From Mucilaginibacter lappiensis (GTDB lineage Bacteria > Bacteroidota > Bacteroidia > Sphingobacteriales > Sphingobacteriaceae), in NCBI RefSeq assembly GCF_900155965.1, contig NZ_FTMG01000005.1:124001-188000 (forward strand): a stretch of DNA of 64,000 nt. Reading direction: 5' to 3'. Numbering within the stretch: the stretch's first letter is position 1; every line of letters begins with the position of its first letter. This document shows, piece by piece, positions 50,977-60,305 of this stretch. The notes under the pieces are model-generated. The model made no database searches. It was not told the DNA's origin and was given only the letters and a program-made list of their open reading frames with translations. The position numbers and the translations under genes are program-made.

Positions 50977-52617
50977 CTAACTCATATACGAATTTACATT
51001 ACTGTAATCAATATTGGTTACGTTGCTGTAATCAGGCACAAAGCTATCCTCGTTGCTGATGGCCATGTCCAGTTCAAAACTTGAGGGGTATGGCGTATTC
51101 AACAGGCTGCCTTTAGGGATGTAAGGGAACAATTCTGCGTAGGTTTGTATCTGACTGTGGTTGATTCGGCGATAGATGAACATACGGTGCAGATCGCATG
51201 GTTTTACCAGGCCGGCAGCCCCTATCATTTGTATGGCACTACTTACCGTTTGGTTATGAAAATTGGCCACCCGCACCTTTTTATCGTCAACCACCAAGCC
51301 GCGCATCAGACTTTTATCCTGCGTGGCTACTCCGGTTGGGCAGGTGTTCATGTTACATTCGAGCGCTTGTATGCAGCCCAGGGCAAACATCATTCCGCGG
51401 GCGCTGTTGCACATATCGGCACCGAGAGCGAAATTCTTCACCAGGTCGAACCCAGTAGCCACCTTACCCGAGGCGATGATCTTGATATATTTTTTAATGT
51501 CGAAACCAGTTAAGGCATCATAAATAAAGGCCAGAGCCTCGCGCAGGGGCATGCCTACGGAGTTCGAGAATTCCAGCGGTGCGGCTCCGGTACCACCTTC
51601 GCCCCCATCCACGGTAATAAAATCGGGATAGATGCCAGTTTTCACCATAGCCTTACATATCGCTAAAAACTCACTCTTATGGCCCACACAAAGCTTAAAG
51701 CCGATGGGTTTACCGCCAGATAGTTCGCGTAGTTTCTTGATAAATTGGGTTAAGCCGATAGGATCATTAAAAGCGGTATGATATGGAGGCGATACCACGT
51801 CCTGTCCCATCTCTACCAGCCTGATCCGGGCAATTTCCGGTGTAACTTTAGCAGCGGGTAATATCCCGCCATGACCAGGCTTGGCTCCCTGCGAAAGCTT
51901 GATCTCGATCATTTTTACCTGCGGCAAAACGGCACGCTTGGCAAAAGCATCATAATCAATAGTACCATCGGTATGGCGACAGCTGAAATAACCGGTACCT
52001 ATTTGCCATATAATATCGCCGCCAGGCTGCAAGTGATAATCGCTCAGGCCACCTTCGCCGGTATTATGCGCGAAGTTGCCCAGCTTGGCGCCACCATTCA
52101 GGGCCAGGATGGCATTCTCGCTCAACGAACCAAAGCTCATGGCCGATATATTATAAACGCTGGCCATATAAGGTTGCTTACAATCGGGACCGCCTACTTT
52201 TACTCTTGGCGACAGATCAAGATGATGATGATCAACCGCCGCGATGCTGTGGTTAAGCCATTCGTAGCCATTTTCATATACATCCAGTTCGGTACCAAAG
52301 GGACGCGTATCGTCAACCTTTTTGGCACGCTGATATATCACGCTGCGGTTTTGGCGGTTAAACGGCGTTCCATTGGTATCGCTCTCAATAAAATACTGGT
52401 ATATTTTGGGACGGAGGTCTTCCATCAGAAAACGCAGATGACCAAACACGGGGTAGTTGCGCACTATGCTGTGTTTTTTTTGCACCAAGTCATAAAAGCC
52501 CACGGCATATATAGGTACCATGATCACGAACGACCAGGCGGCCGGCTTCCATAATATAGTCCACCCGATGAGCGCGGCGAATATGATAATGAACGAGGTA
52601 ATGAAAAGCTTCTTCAT
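50977..52617 (-). CDS. FMN-binding glutamate synthase-family protein, membrane-anchored
   Basis: 546 residues. N-terminal two hydrophobic segments (about 5-45), then a GltS FMN barrel: YNISAMSFGSLSENAILALN, GEGGLSDYHLQPGGDI, HGGILPAAKVTPEIARIRL, TVDGGEGGTGAAPLEF, and 3Fe-4S-type cysteines (CIQALECNMNTCPTGVATQD). No glutaminase domain, so not complete GOGAT; substrate unknown. Convergent with the nuclease-like gene. Confidence 0.88.
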   Translation of the reverse strand: MKKLFITSFIIIFAALIGWTILWKPAAWSFVIMVPIYAVGFYDLVQKKHSIVRNYPVFGHLRFLMEDLRPKIYQYFIESDTNGTPFNRQNRSVIYQRAKKVDDTRPFGTELDVYENGYEWLNHSIAAVDHHHLDLSPRVKVGGPDCKQPYMASVYNISAMSFGSLSENAILALNGGAKLGNFAHNTGEGGLSDYHLQPGGDIIWQIGTGYFSCRHTDGTIDYDAFAKRAVLPQVKMIEIKLSQGAKPGHGGILPAAKVTPEIARIRLVEMGQDVVSPPYHTAFNDPIGLTQFIKKLRELSGGKPIGFKLCVGHKSEFLAICKAMVKTGIYPDFITVDGGEGGTGAAPLEFSNSVGMPLREALAFIYDALTGFDIKKYIKIIASGKVATGFDLVKNFALGADMCNSARGMMFALGCIQALECNMNTCPTGVATQDKSLMRGLVVDDKKVRVANFHNQTVSSAIQMIGAAGLVKPCDLHRMFIYRRINHSQIQTYAELFPYIPKGSLLNTPYPSSFELDMAISNEDSFVPDYSNVTNIDYSNVNSYMS

Positions 52618-52716
52618 AAATAGATTATTTAATATAAAAATAACTCTTAAAGTTAAACATTAGCGCAATTGTATGGTTAAACTTGTACTTGATTGTCGGC
52701 GAATTGTAATGAAATA

Positions 52717-52755
52717 AAAATAGATGTTTAAACATCTATTTTATTATTATCTTTG
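52717..52755 (+). promoter_or_regulatory. yceI promoter with a 26-bp perfect palindrome
   Basis: 52717-52742 is a perfect palindrome (ATAGATGTTTAAACATCTAT in its centre). It lies over the -33 position of a -7 box TATCTTTG (52748-52755). Typical of a MarR- or TetR-like repressor site. Confidence 0.66.
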
Positions 52756-52781
52756 ACTCAACAAAACAAATAAAAAAAATC

Positions 52782-53324
52782 ATGGCAACAGAAACAGCAA
52801 CAAAATGGGTTATCGACCCAATGCATTCAGAAGTACAATTTAAGGTAAAACACTTAGTTATCTCAACCGTAAGTGGTTTTTTCAAAAGCTTTGGCGGTGA
52901 AGTAATTACCGAAGGAGATGATTTTGACAATGCCGAAGTGGATTTTTCACTGGACATTAACAGCATCGACACTAACCAAACCCAGCGCGATGAGCACTTA
53001 AAAGGCGGCGAGTTTTTTGACGCGGAAAAATATCCAAAGATCAGCTTCAAATCAACCTCATTAACCAAAACTGATGATGAGGAATACGAATTAAAAGGCA
53101 ACCTGACTATAAAAGACGTTACTAAACCAGTAACCCTTACTGCCGAATTCGGTGGTTCAGCAGCCGATTTTTATGGCAACACCAAAGCAGGTTTTGAAAT
53201 TACAGGTAAAATAAACCGTAAAGAGTTTGGTTTAACCTGGGATGGAGTAACCGAAGCAGGCTCTGTTGTAGTTGGTGAGGACATTAAATTGCTTATCAAC
53301 CTACAGTTGACCAAACAAGCTTAA
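52782..53324 (+). CDS. YceI family protein
   Basis: 180 residues with the lipocalin-like YceI fold: KWVIDPMHSEVQFKVKHLVI, GFFKSFGGEVITEGDDFDNA, EYELKGNLTIKDVTKPVTL, GKINRKEFGLTWDGVTEAGS. It has no signal peptide, so it is a cytosolic version; binds isoprenoid or similar lipids. Single gene with its own palindromic operator. Confidence 0.9.
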   Translation: MATETATKWVIDPMHSEVQFKVKHLVISTVSGFFKSFGGEVITEGDDFDNAEVDFSLDINSIDTNQTQRDEHLKGGEFFDAEKYPKISFKSTSLTKTDDEEYELKGNLTIKDVTKPVTLTAEFGGSAADFYGNTKAGFEITGKINRKEFGLTWDGVTEAGSVVVGEDIKLLINLQLTKQA

Positions 53325-53434
53325 TTGTTTTAATACTGTTGCTGTGTTTTAACATTTAAAAGCCGGCGTTGTTGCCCAGGTAGCAACCCGGTTTATTGAA
53401 AACGCTTCAACGGGTTAAAATATATGATGATGAT

Positions 53435-53466
53435 GAAGTCATTTGCCTTTGGCAAGTGACTTTTTT
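53435..53466 (+). terminator. yceI terminator
   Basis: AAGTCATTTGCC pairs with GGCAAGTGACTT around TTT (one wobble) and is followed by a T-run. Confidence 0.7.
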
Positions 53467-53588
53467 TATTGACACGCTTAAAGGATTAGCAGGATTTTAA
53501 TAGATCAATAAAAATAGAGGTAATCCTGAACTTGAGTGATAAAGAAGCGATCTACTCTCCCTAAAATTTCGTATATTTACATATATAG

Positions 53589-53623
53589 CAGCCCGGTTCT
53601 CTTTTTATTAGAGAACCGGGCTG
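53589..53623. terminator. hairpin at the outer end of intergenic element A
   Basis: CAGCCCGGTTCTC (53589-53601) pairs perfectly (13 bp) with GAGAACCGGGCTG (53611-53623), loop of 9 nt. It lies at the start of the repeated element described next; a related hairpin half is visible at the window end. Confidence 0.6.
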
Positions 53624-53836
53624 TTTAGTTAAGAGAGAAACAAGGGCAAAAAGCGTCCATTATTAAGTCAAATAATTGAATATCAATATTTTAATACTTT
53701 TTAAAGTTTCAAAAATGGCCCAAAATCGTTTTAAAATTTGTTAAAAAGTGTTAAAATTGGTGGTTTTGAATGAATTTTTGAACGTTTTCATCCCGTTTTT
53801 GAGCAGAAAAGTGTTAAAATAAGAGGTTTAAAAAGT
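53615..53836 (+). repeat. intergenic element, copy A (direct orientation)
   Basis: Five blocks match copy B (63762-63984) in inverted orientation: 53615-53635 (21 nt), 53682-53709 (28), 53733-53757 (25), 53804-53820 (17), 53825-53836 (12). Span 222 vs 223 nt. Contains repeated GTGTTAAAA words, no ORF. It ends 90 nt before the YrdC-family gene. Confidence 0.75.
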
Positions 53837-53926
53837 TTTCCTTACCCCCAAATGTTAAAATCCTGGCGGTCGACATTTAACACCCACCATTTTTAAACCA
53901 ACTTATAAGTATATTTGTTATACATC

Positions 53927-54547
53927 ATGCTTATTAAAATATATCCCGAAAATCCTAACCCTAAAGCTATAGAGCAGGTGGTTGAAGTATTACGCAAAGG
54001 AGGCCTCATCATATACCCCACCGATACCGTTTACGGCCTGGGTTGCGATATTACCAATCATAAAGCTATTGAGGCCATTTGCAAAATCAGGAACATCAAA
54101 CCCGAAAAGGCTAATTTCTCTTTTATATGCTACGACCTGAGCCATATATCTGATTATATCAAACCGATTGACAATACCACCTTCAGGGTGCTAAAAAAGG
54201 CTTTACCAGGGCCGTTTACCTTTATATTCAATGCCAGCCATATGGTACCTAAGCTATTGAGCTCCAATAAAAAAACGGTGGGTATCAGGGTACCGGACAA
54301 TGAGATAGCCCGTGAGATTGTGCGGGTTCTGGGTAACCCTATCCTCTCTACCTCTATTAAGGACGATGATGATATTATAGAATACTCCACAGATCCGGAG
54401 CTCATCTACGAAAAATATGAGGACCTGGTTGATATCGTGATCGATGGTGGTTATGGTGATAACATCGCCTCTACCGTAGTTGATTGTACCGAAGGCGATT
54501 TCGAGATCATCCGCGAAGGTAAAGGGGATCTGGAATTGTATTTGTAG
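53927..54547 (+). CDS. YrdC/Sua5-family protein (threonylcarbamoyl-AMP synthase-like)
   Basis: 206 residues from MLIKIYPENPNPKAIEQVVE; an upstream TTG at 53915 is less likely. Family pattern GGLIIYPTDTVYGLGCDITN, KIRNIKPEKANFSFICYD, TVGIRVPDN, STSIKDDDDIIEY. It lacks the C-terminal Sua5 domain; the length and LS-like residues suit the YciO/TsaC branch. TsaC makes threonylcarbamoyl-AMP for tRNA t6A, but YciO-type proteins may differ. A TATATTTG box lies at 53910. Confidence 0.85.
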   Translation: MLIKIYPENPNPKAIEQVVEVLRKGGLIIYPTDTVYGLGCDITNHKAIEAICKIRNIKPEKANFSFICYDLSHISDYIKPIDNTTFRVLKKALPGPFTFIFNASHMVPKLLSSNKKTVGIRVPDNEIAREIVRVLGNPILSTSIKDDDDIIEYSTDPELIYEKYEDLVDIVIDGGYGDNIASTVVDCTEGDFEIIREGKGDLELYL

Positions 54548-54566
54548 GTTTTGGATTTAGGATTTT

Positions 54567-54642
54567 TAGATCAAGGAACGAGGATTTCAGATCACCGTAT
54601 AAATAAAAGTCCTTATTCCTTCCTCCAAAAATCCTTGATCTA
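54567..54642. terminator. inverted repeat between convergent genes
   Basis: TAGATCAAGGA (54567-54577) pairs with TCCTTGATCTA (54632-54642); the right arm covers the trpA stop codon. Long loop of 54 nt; weak as a terminator by itself. Confidence 0.4.
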
Positions 54643-55407
54643 TCTCATGCTCTGTATAAAAGCGGGTATTTTTTCCATATAGCCATCTTCGGCCAGTAGT
54701 TTTACAAACTTACTGCCTACAATAGCGCCGTTGGCGTACTCACAGGCCTTGGTGAAGGTAGCATTATCTGAGATACCAAAACCAATAATGGTTGGGTTTT
54801 TAAGTTCCATAGCCTTGATGCGCTTGTAATAATCCTCAATACTATTGGTAAGCTGCAAACTGCCACCGGTTATTGACGATGACGACAACAGATAGATAAA
54901 ACTATTACTCAGCTCATCAATTTTGCGGATCCTATCAGACGATGTTTGCGGCGTAACCAGGAATATATTACTCAGGTTGTTATTGATAAAATGAGTCGAA
55001 TACAAGGCTTCATATTCATACATGGGCAAGTCGGGCACAATAACGCCGTCTACACCCAGTTCAGCTGCTTTTTTGCAGAAACGCTCGATGCCGTATTGTG
55101 CAATAGGGTTAAAATAGCCCATGAGCAGTATGGGTATGGTAACCCGTTTACGCAGTTCTGTTAACTCTTCAAACAGATGATCGAGCGTCATGCCATTGAT
55201 CAACGCCTGCTCGGAGCTATGTTGTATGGTCGGCCCATCGGCTACCGGGTCGGAGTATGGGAAACCCACTTCCAGGAAATCGGCCCCGGCTTTTTCCAAA
55301 GCCTCGGCAATATCCACCGTAGTGTTCAAGGCAGGATAACCCGCTGTATAGTATATCGATAACAGGTTATCTTTCTTTGATGCAAAAAGCTGGTTTAATC
55401 GGTTCAT
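54640..55407 (-). CDS. trpA: tryptophan synthase alpha chain
   Basis: About 255 residues from MNRLNQLFASKKDNLLSIYY. The upstream in-frame Met residues lie in spacer sequence rich in CATGAAC words. TIM-barrel hallmarks: GADFLEVGFPYSDPVADGP (catalytic Glu and Asp), VDGVIVPDLPMYEYE, and GFGISDNATF. Cleaves indole-3-glycerol phosphate; works with TrpB upstream. Confidence 0.95.
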   Translation of the reverse strand: MNRLNQLFASKKDNLLSIYYTAGYPALNTTVDIAEALEKAGADFLEVGFPYSDPVADGPTIQHSSEQALINGMTLDHLFEELTELRKRVTIPILLMGYFNPIAQYGIERFCKKAAELGVDGVIVPDLPMYEYEALYSTHFINNNLSNIFLVTPQTSSDRIRKIDELSNSFIYLLSSSSITGGSLQLTNSIEDYYKRIKAMELKNPTIIGFGISDNATFTKACEYANGAIVGSKFVKLLAEDGYMEKIPAFIQSMR

Positions 55408-55514
55408 TGTGTAGCTTATAGTTGATGGTTCATTGTTCATGGTATCTCTTGTCTTATAGTTTATGATCATACTCTTTTTTCACTATGATCCATGAACTAT
55501 TAACCATGAACCAT
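55408..55514. other. spacer with repeated GTTCATGG-type words
   Basis: ATGGTTCATTGTTCATGG on one side and CCATGAACTATTAACCATG on the other make an imperfect inverted repeat between trpB and trpA. No gene is seen in it. Confidence 0.4.
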
Positions 55515-56696
55515 CTAATAATTAAAATATTTGATAAACGTATCCAGATCTTTATCGCCACGGCCCGACAGGCAGATCACGACGTTATCTGTTAGATTAA
55601 ATTTCATTTTTTCGAGCTGTGCCAGTGCGTGCGACGACTCAATGGCCGGGATAATGCCTTCCATTTGCGAGCAAAGTAAACCGGCCTTCATGGCTTCATC
55701 GTCGGTAACACTTACGTATTGAGCACGGTTTATTTTGTACAAATACGCGTGTTGTGGCCCAATGCCCGGATAATCCAAGCCCGCCGAAATGGAGTACGGT
55801 TCAACCACTTGTCCATCGGGTGTTTGCATTAATATGGTACGACTGCCGTGCAGAACGCCTTCATGGCCCAAAAAGGTAGTAGCCGCCGAATGGCCACTGT
55901 CAACGCCTTTACCGGCAGCTTCCACGGCCACCAGCTTAACCTGTTCATTATCTAAAAAATGATAGAACATGCCCATAGCGTTACTACCGCCGCCTACACA
56001 GGCCAGTACATATTCGGGCAATTCCTTGCCAGTATGTTCTACGAGTTGTTTTTTAGTTTCTTCGGATATGATCGACTGGAAACGGGCTACCATATCGGGA
56101 TATGGATAAGGGCCAACCACCGAACCAATAATATAATGAGTATCAACCGGATTGGCTATCCAATCGCGCAAGGCCTCATTGGTGGCATCTTTGAGCGTTT
56201 TACTGCCCGATGATGCCGGTCTTACGGTGGCACCCAGCATTTTCATGCGGGAAACGTTGGGCGCCTGGCGGGCCATATCAATTTCGCCCATGTAAACCAC
56301 GCATTCAATACCCATTAGGGCACATACGGTAGCAGTTGCTACACCATGCTGACCTGCACCAGTTTCGGCAATGATGCGTTTTTTACCCAAGCGTTTGGCC
56401 AACAATATCTGCCCGATGGCATTGTTGATCTTGTGCGAGCCGGTATGGTTTAAATCTTCGCGCTTGAAGAATATGTTAGCGCCGTATTTCTCCGAATATC
56501 TTTTGGCATGATACAGGGGCGAAGGCCTGCCTACATAGTTTTTGAGCAAATCATCAAACTCCGCCTTAAAATCCGGATCATTAATGATGTTGAGGTATTG
56601 TTGTCTTAGTTCTTCAACGTTTGGATACAGCATTTCGGGGATGTAAGCACCACCAAAATCGCCATAATAACCATGTTCGTTAACTCCGTATTTCAT
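55515..56696 (-). CDS. trpB: tryptophan synthase beta chain
   Basis: About 393 residues from [23 protein letters not shown] Lys is in [32 protein letters not shown] binds the phosphate; [13 protein letters not shown] is at the C-terminus. Overlaps trpF by 17 nt, so translation is coupled. Condenses indole with serine. Confidence 0.96.
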   Translation of the reverse strand: MKYGVNEHGYYGDFGGAYIPEMLYPNVEELRQQYLNIINDPDFKAEFDDLLKNYVGRPSPLYHAKRYSEKYGANIFFKREDLNHTGSHKINNAIGQILLAKRLGKKRIIAETGAGQHGVATATVCALMGIECVVYMGEIDMARQAPNVSRMKMLGATVRPASSGSKTLKDATNEALRDWIANPVDTHYIIGSVVGPYPYPDMVARFQSIISEETKKQLVEHTGKELPEYVLACVGGGSNAMGMFYHFLDNEQVKLVAVEAAGKGVDSGHSAATTFLGHEGVLHGSRTILMQTPDGQVVEPYSISAGLDYPGIGPQHAYLYKINRAQYVSVTDDEAMKAGLLCSQMEGIIPAIESSHALAQLEKMKFNLTDNVVICLSGRGDKDLDTFIKYFNY

Positions 56697-57324
56697 CTCT
56701 AATCGTTTGTTTTTTGATAATATCAAATGCTTTTTCCAATTTTTGGATATTTTTCAACCCAGGCTCGTCTTCAAACCGGCTGTTCAGATCAACCGCGTAA
56801 AATTGCGGATGTGCTATATTTTTTACTTCTTCTATATTATCCAAACTTATGCCGCCAGATAAAAAGAAGGGAATATCTAATGTATATTTATTTAAAATGT
56901 CCCAGTTAAAAGCCTTGCCCGAACCACCGTAAATACTCGTCTTGGTATCGAACATAAAATAATCTACATGACCGGCATAAGCATTCAGCTTGCCAAAATC
57001 AAAGTCGTTATCAACCCCAAAGGCTTTAATAACCGTTACTTTACCTTTAAAGGCACCACCAAATTCGGGACTTTCATCGCCATGCAATTGTATGGTGTCA
57101 AAACCATACTGCTCAATCAGCGAGCTGATGTTTTCGGCGGTTTCATTTACGAAAACCCCGGCTTTATGAATCTCTGGGGATATTGGGACCAGTGCATCTG
57201 CAGACAAAGTATCAATATAGCGTGGCGTACGCTCGTAACAAATAAAGCCCATATAGTGCGGTTGTAAAGCGGCTACGGCTTTGATGTTTTCGGGGTGCTT
57301 TAGGCCACAAACTTTGATCTTCAT
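56680..57324 (-). CDS. trpF: phosphoribosylanthranilate isomerase
   Basis: 214 residues. Starts [20 protein letters not shown] (catalytic Cys), [19 protein letters not shown] and [23 protein letters not shown] barrel that isomerises PRA to CdRP. No trpC next to it. Confidence 0.94.
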   Translation of the reverse strand: MKIKVCGLKHPENIKAVAALQPHYMGFICYERTPRYIDTLSADALVPISPEIHKAGVFVNETAENISSLIEQYGFDTIQLHGDESPEFGGAFKGKVTVIKAFGVDNDFDFGKLNAYAGHVDYFMFDTKTSIYGGSGKAFNWDILNKYTLDIPFFLSGGISLDNIEEVKNIAHPQFYAVDLNSRFEDEPGLKNIQKLEKAFDIIKKQTIRDEIRS

Positions 57325-57326
57325 TG

Positions 57327-58316
57327 TTAATTCTGCAATAAAGTATGGAAACTATTCAGGGCTTTGCCAGCAACAAGGGCTTCCTCTGCTTCATAATAAC
57401 AATCAGCAAAGCTTTTTTCAGGGCCAATGGTTTTAATAGCTAGTGCAGCGTTTGACAGTACTACATTATTCTGGGCAAATGTACCCTGATTGTTAAGTAC
57501 ATCTGTAAATATCTTAGCTGATGCAGCCACAGTATCTCCACCCGTTATTTGTTTGGGATCTAATTTTTCAAAACCCAGACCTTCAACCGTATTGATCTTT
57601 TCGCCTTCGGCAGAGAACGTTTTGAAATCGCAGGTAAGCGATACTTCGTCGTAGCCTTCCAGTGCGTTCACGATGGTGTATTTGGTGGTCGATTTTTGAT
57701 ACAGGTATGCATAAACGCGGGCGAGTTCCAGGCTAAATACACCAACCAACTGATTCTCTGGCTTAGCCGGATTAACCAGTGGGCCCAGCATATTAAAAAA
57801 TGTTTTTACACCCAATTCGCGGCGTATAGGGGCCACCGTTTTCATAGCCGGATGAAACAGAGGCGCGTGTAAAAAGCAAATGTTTGCTTTATCAATACTG
57901 GTCTTCAGCTTATCAGTATCATTAGTAAACTGATAGCCCAGGTATTCGATCACATTGGATGAACCGCAACCCGATGATACCCCATAATTACCATGCTTAG
58001 CCACTTTATAGCCCGCACCAGCTACGACGAACGATGCCAGGGTTGATATATTGAATGTATCCTTACCATCGCCGCCGGTACCGCAAAGATCTATCAACTG
58101 ACCAGTTTCCAGATCAATGGGTAAACAAAGTTCCAGCATTGCATCACGAAAGCCTTCCAGCTCATCAACCGTGATACTGCGCATACAGTATGCCGTCATA
58201 AAGGCGGCCATCTGCGAGTTGTTATACTGCCCCTGCGCAATGTTTATCAAAATATTTTTTGATTGCTCCCGGGTAAAGGTTTTGTGTTCAAAAAGATGAT
58301 TTAGTATCTGTTTCAT
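57327..58316 (-). CDS. trpD: anthranilate phosphoribosyltransferase
   Basis: 329 residues. Starts MKQILNHLFEHKTFTREQSK, contains CGTGGDGKDTFNISTLASFV (PRPP site), HGNYGVSSGCGSSNVIEYLG and KTFFNMLGPLVNPAKPENQL. First structural gene of the attenuated operon, 2 nt before trpF. Confidence 0.95.
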   Translation of the reverse strand: MKQILNHLFEHKTFTREQSKNILINIAQGQYNNSQMAAFMTAYCMRSITVDELEGFRDAMLELCLPIDLETGQLIDLCGTGGDGKDTFNISTLASFVVAGAGYKVAKHGNYGVSSGCGSSNVIEYLGYQFTNDTDKLKTSIDKANICFLHAPLFHPAMKTVAPIRRELGVKTFFNMLGPLVNPAKPENQLVGVFSLELARVYAYLYQKSTTKYTIVNALEGYDEVSLTCDFKTFSAEGEKINTVEGLGFEKLDPKQITGGDTVAASAKIFTDVLNNQGTFAQNNVVLSNAALAIKTIGPEKSFADCYYEAEEALVAGKALNSFHTLLQN

Positions 58317-58389
58317 AAGCCCTATCCCCTACAGGGAGATTTTTATGATTAATTTTTCTTCAATTTACCCCTCAAAAAAATGAGGGCAA

Positions 58390-58418
58390 CAAAAAAGGGT
58401 TACCTTATGGCAACCCTT
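58390..58418 (-). terminator. trp attenuator terminator
   Basis: Minus strand AAGGGTTGCC / GGTAACCCTT (10 bp, one wobble, loop ATAA) followed by TTTTTT, about 45 nt after the leader peptide. A second hairpin CCCTCA/TGAGGG lies at 58368-58386. Confidence 0.78.
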
Positions 58419-58461
58419 CTGAATATTATGTTAAAAAACAAAAAACGGAATTGCCTTACGA

Positions 58462-58509
58462 TTAATCGTTAAGCCACCACCAGTTATTGTTTGATACTAT
58501 CATTTTCAT
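58462..58509 (-). CDS. trpL: trp operon leader peptide
   Basis: 15-residue peptide MKMIVSNNNWWWLND with three successive TGG codons, directly after the promoter at 58518-58549 and before the attenuator. Ribosome stalling at these Trp codons when charged tRNA-Trp is short would let the operon be transcribed. Matches the known class of Bacteroidota trp leader RNAs. Confidence 0.88.
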   Translation of the reverse strand: MKMIVSNNNWWWLND

Positions 58510-58517
58510 TTGTGCCA

Positions 58518-58549
58518 CAAATATGGAAATAGTTTTTACTAAAAGCAAA
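58518..58549 (-). promoter_or_regulatory. trp operon promoter
   Basis: -33 TTTG (58546-58549), 20-nt spacer, -7 CATATTTG (58518-58525), one mismatch to TAnnTTTG; the leader ATG is 8 nt downstream. Confidence 0.7.
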
Positions 58550-58593
58550 CAGAATGATAAATTTACGCAAAAGCCGAAAAGCTTACACTCCAA

Positions 58594-59538
58594 ATGAACC
58601 ATAACACACGAAAAGTAAATCCGGAAGACGACCTTGGCTTTGGCACACAGCCGGTTATAAAAAGTCAGCCGGTAATTAATAAAGACGGATCTATCAATAT
58701 AAAACGTACTGGCCTCCCCTTTTTTAACCGGTTGAACAGCTACCAAACCCTCATTAACATGAGCTGGCCAAAGTTCTGGCTGGTTGTTTTAAGTGGTTAT
58801 ATGGTAGCCAATATCATCTTTGCCTGCATATATGTTGCTCTGGGGCCAGATAGTCTTGACGGTAAAAGCGGCGCTACACTTTTTGATCATTTTATGGATG
58901 CCTTCTTTTTTTCGGCACAAACCATATCTACTGTTGGTTACGGGCATATTAGTCCGCAGGGGATGGCTGCCAACTGTGTTGCAGCATTGGAATCCATGAT
59001 GGGTTTATTGGCTTTTGCTTTAGCTACAGGCTTACTTTACGGCCGTTTTTCAAAACCTACCGCCAAGATCAAATACAGCGAAAACATCCTTGTTGCCCCG
59101 TATAAAGGAGATAAAACCGGACTCATGTTCAGGTTGGCGAACTCAAGGCATAACGTATTGATTGATTTGCATATTGAAGTAAATTTTTCCTATAATGAAG
59201 AAGTAAATGGTAAAACAGAACGTAAATTTTATCCATTGGTACTCGAACGTAAGGCTGTAAGCATATTATCCATTAACTGGACTGTAGTACATCCTATTGA
59301 TGAGGATAGTCCGCTGAAAGATTTTACGCCGGAAGATTTTGAAAAAGCCCAGGTAGTTTTCTCGGTACTACTAAGAATATTCGATGATACCTTTTCCCAA
59401 ACCATCCACTCCCGCACTACCTATACCTATAAGGATATGGTATGGGATGCCAAATTTAAACCCACATTTGACCGCGACCAGGACGGCCGGGTTGTATTGC
59501 ATCTGGATAAGATCAATGATTTTGAGAAGATTTCATAA
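58594..59538 (+). CDS. KirBac-type inward-rectifier potassium channel
   Basis: 314 residues: slide helix and TM1 (WPKFWLVVLSGYMVANIIFA), pore loop with the selectivity filter TVGYGH (AQTISTVGYGHISPQG), TM2, and an immunoglobulin-like C-terminal gating domain (LIDLHIEVNFSYNEEV; IHSRTTYTYKDMVWDA). Divergent from the trp operon. Confidence 0.9.
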   Translation: MNHNTRKVNPEDDLGFGTQPVIKSQPVINKDGSINIKRTGLPFFNRLNSYQTLINMSWPKFWLVVLSGYMVANIIFACIYVALGPDSLDGKSGATLFDHFMDAFFFSAQTISTVGYGHISPQGMAANCVAALESMMGLLAFALATGLLYGRFSKPTAKIKYSENILVAPYKGDKTGLMFRLANSRHNVLIDLHIEVNFSYNEEVNGKTERKFYPLVLERKAVSILSINWTVVHPIDEDSPLKDFTPEDFEKAQVVFSVLLRIFDDTFSQTIHSRTTYTYKDMVWDAKFKPTFDRDQDGRVVLHLDKINDFEKIS

Positions 59539-59558
59539 GTTCAGTAGCGAATTAGTTT

Positions 59559-60035
59559 TCATTCTCCTCTGAGCTTTTTTATCTCTTCAAGCGCCATTAC
59601 ATCTATTTGATCCTTTGGCCTATTGATAACTTTTTTATTTTGAATTAATTGATTTATATGGAGGAAAGGAATCATTATACCATCAATTTCCGCCACAGAG
59701 GCCATTTGCAGGCATTCATCAAATGAATAATTTTCAAGGCCCTTCATTTCTGTAAGAATGTCCAATCGAAGGTCATTATTCAGGTGAAAGTCTGTCCATC
59801 CGGCTATAAATTGCATGTGCTCTATCATCGGATAGTCACCTATATTACACTCTATAAAAACTTTCCGAAGTTGTTGACGGTTCAGCAGGTCATCCTTTAA
59901 CCAAATGTCCAAGTCACCCGTAAAGCGCTGATAACCGTGCATATTTATGGCGTATCCGCCAATCATAATATATTGAACCTGGTGGTTTTGGAGCGCTCTC
60001 CAAAAACTTAATATGTCTTCGTCAAAAACATCCAC
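59559..60035 (-). CDS. nucleotidyltransferase-fold protein, candidate toxin
   Basis: 158 residues: GGYAINMHGYQRFTGDLDIW is the GG...DxD metal-binding signature of the minimal nucleotidyltransferase family used in AbiEii/MNT toxin-antitoxin systems; the rest is helical (YSFDECLQMASVAEI). 3 nt after a small helical gene. The pair resembles type IV or VII TA modules, but activity is inferred. Confidence 0.72.
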   Translation of the reverse strand: MDVFDEDILSFWRALQNHQVQYIMIGGYAINMHGYQRFTGDLDIWLKDDLLNRQQLRKVFIECNIGDYPMIEHMQFIAGWTDFHLNNDLRLDILTEMKGLENYSFDECLQMASVAEIDGIMIPFLHINQLIQNKKVINRPKDQIDVMALEEIKKLRGE

Positions 60036-60038
60036 AAA

Positions 60039-60203
60039 TTATTTGCTAATAAAAGATTTATGTAAAATCGATGCTTTACTTAGGGTTTGTTGAATTTTAT
60101 ATAAACGGGTGGTCATTTGAAAACGCTCTTTGTAGCTTCGTTTTAGCCCCTCTTTTAAAAGCTCTATCTCAGCCTCACTAAAAATCTTTTCAGCCTTTTT
60201 CAT
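60039..60203 (-). CDS. small helical partner of the nucleotidyltransferase
   Basis: 54 residues from MKKAEKIFSEAEIELLKEGL (the track of longer frame to 60239 adds unlikely residues). Highly charged, one long helix pair. Its position directly upstream of the nucleotidyltransferase gene suggests an antitoxin or chaperone function. No known domain. Confidence 0.55.
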   Translation of the reverse strand: MKKAEKIFSEAEIELLKEGLKRSYKERFQMTTRLYKIQQTLSKASILHKSFISK

Positions 60204-60305
60204 ACAATCAAATTTAAACAAAATGCCATCAACAAACAATGTACATACAAGCCACTTCTATTAATTGGGTTACTCCCCTGCAAATAAGCTCAATGAGCCA
60301 ATAAA

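Noticed and set aside
50977..52617. Plus-strand frames of 86-227 codons inside the glutamate-synthase-like gene
   Set aside because: They are antisense shadows; the minus strand encodes a complete GltS-type protein with cofactor motifs.
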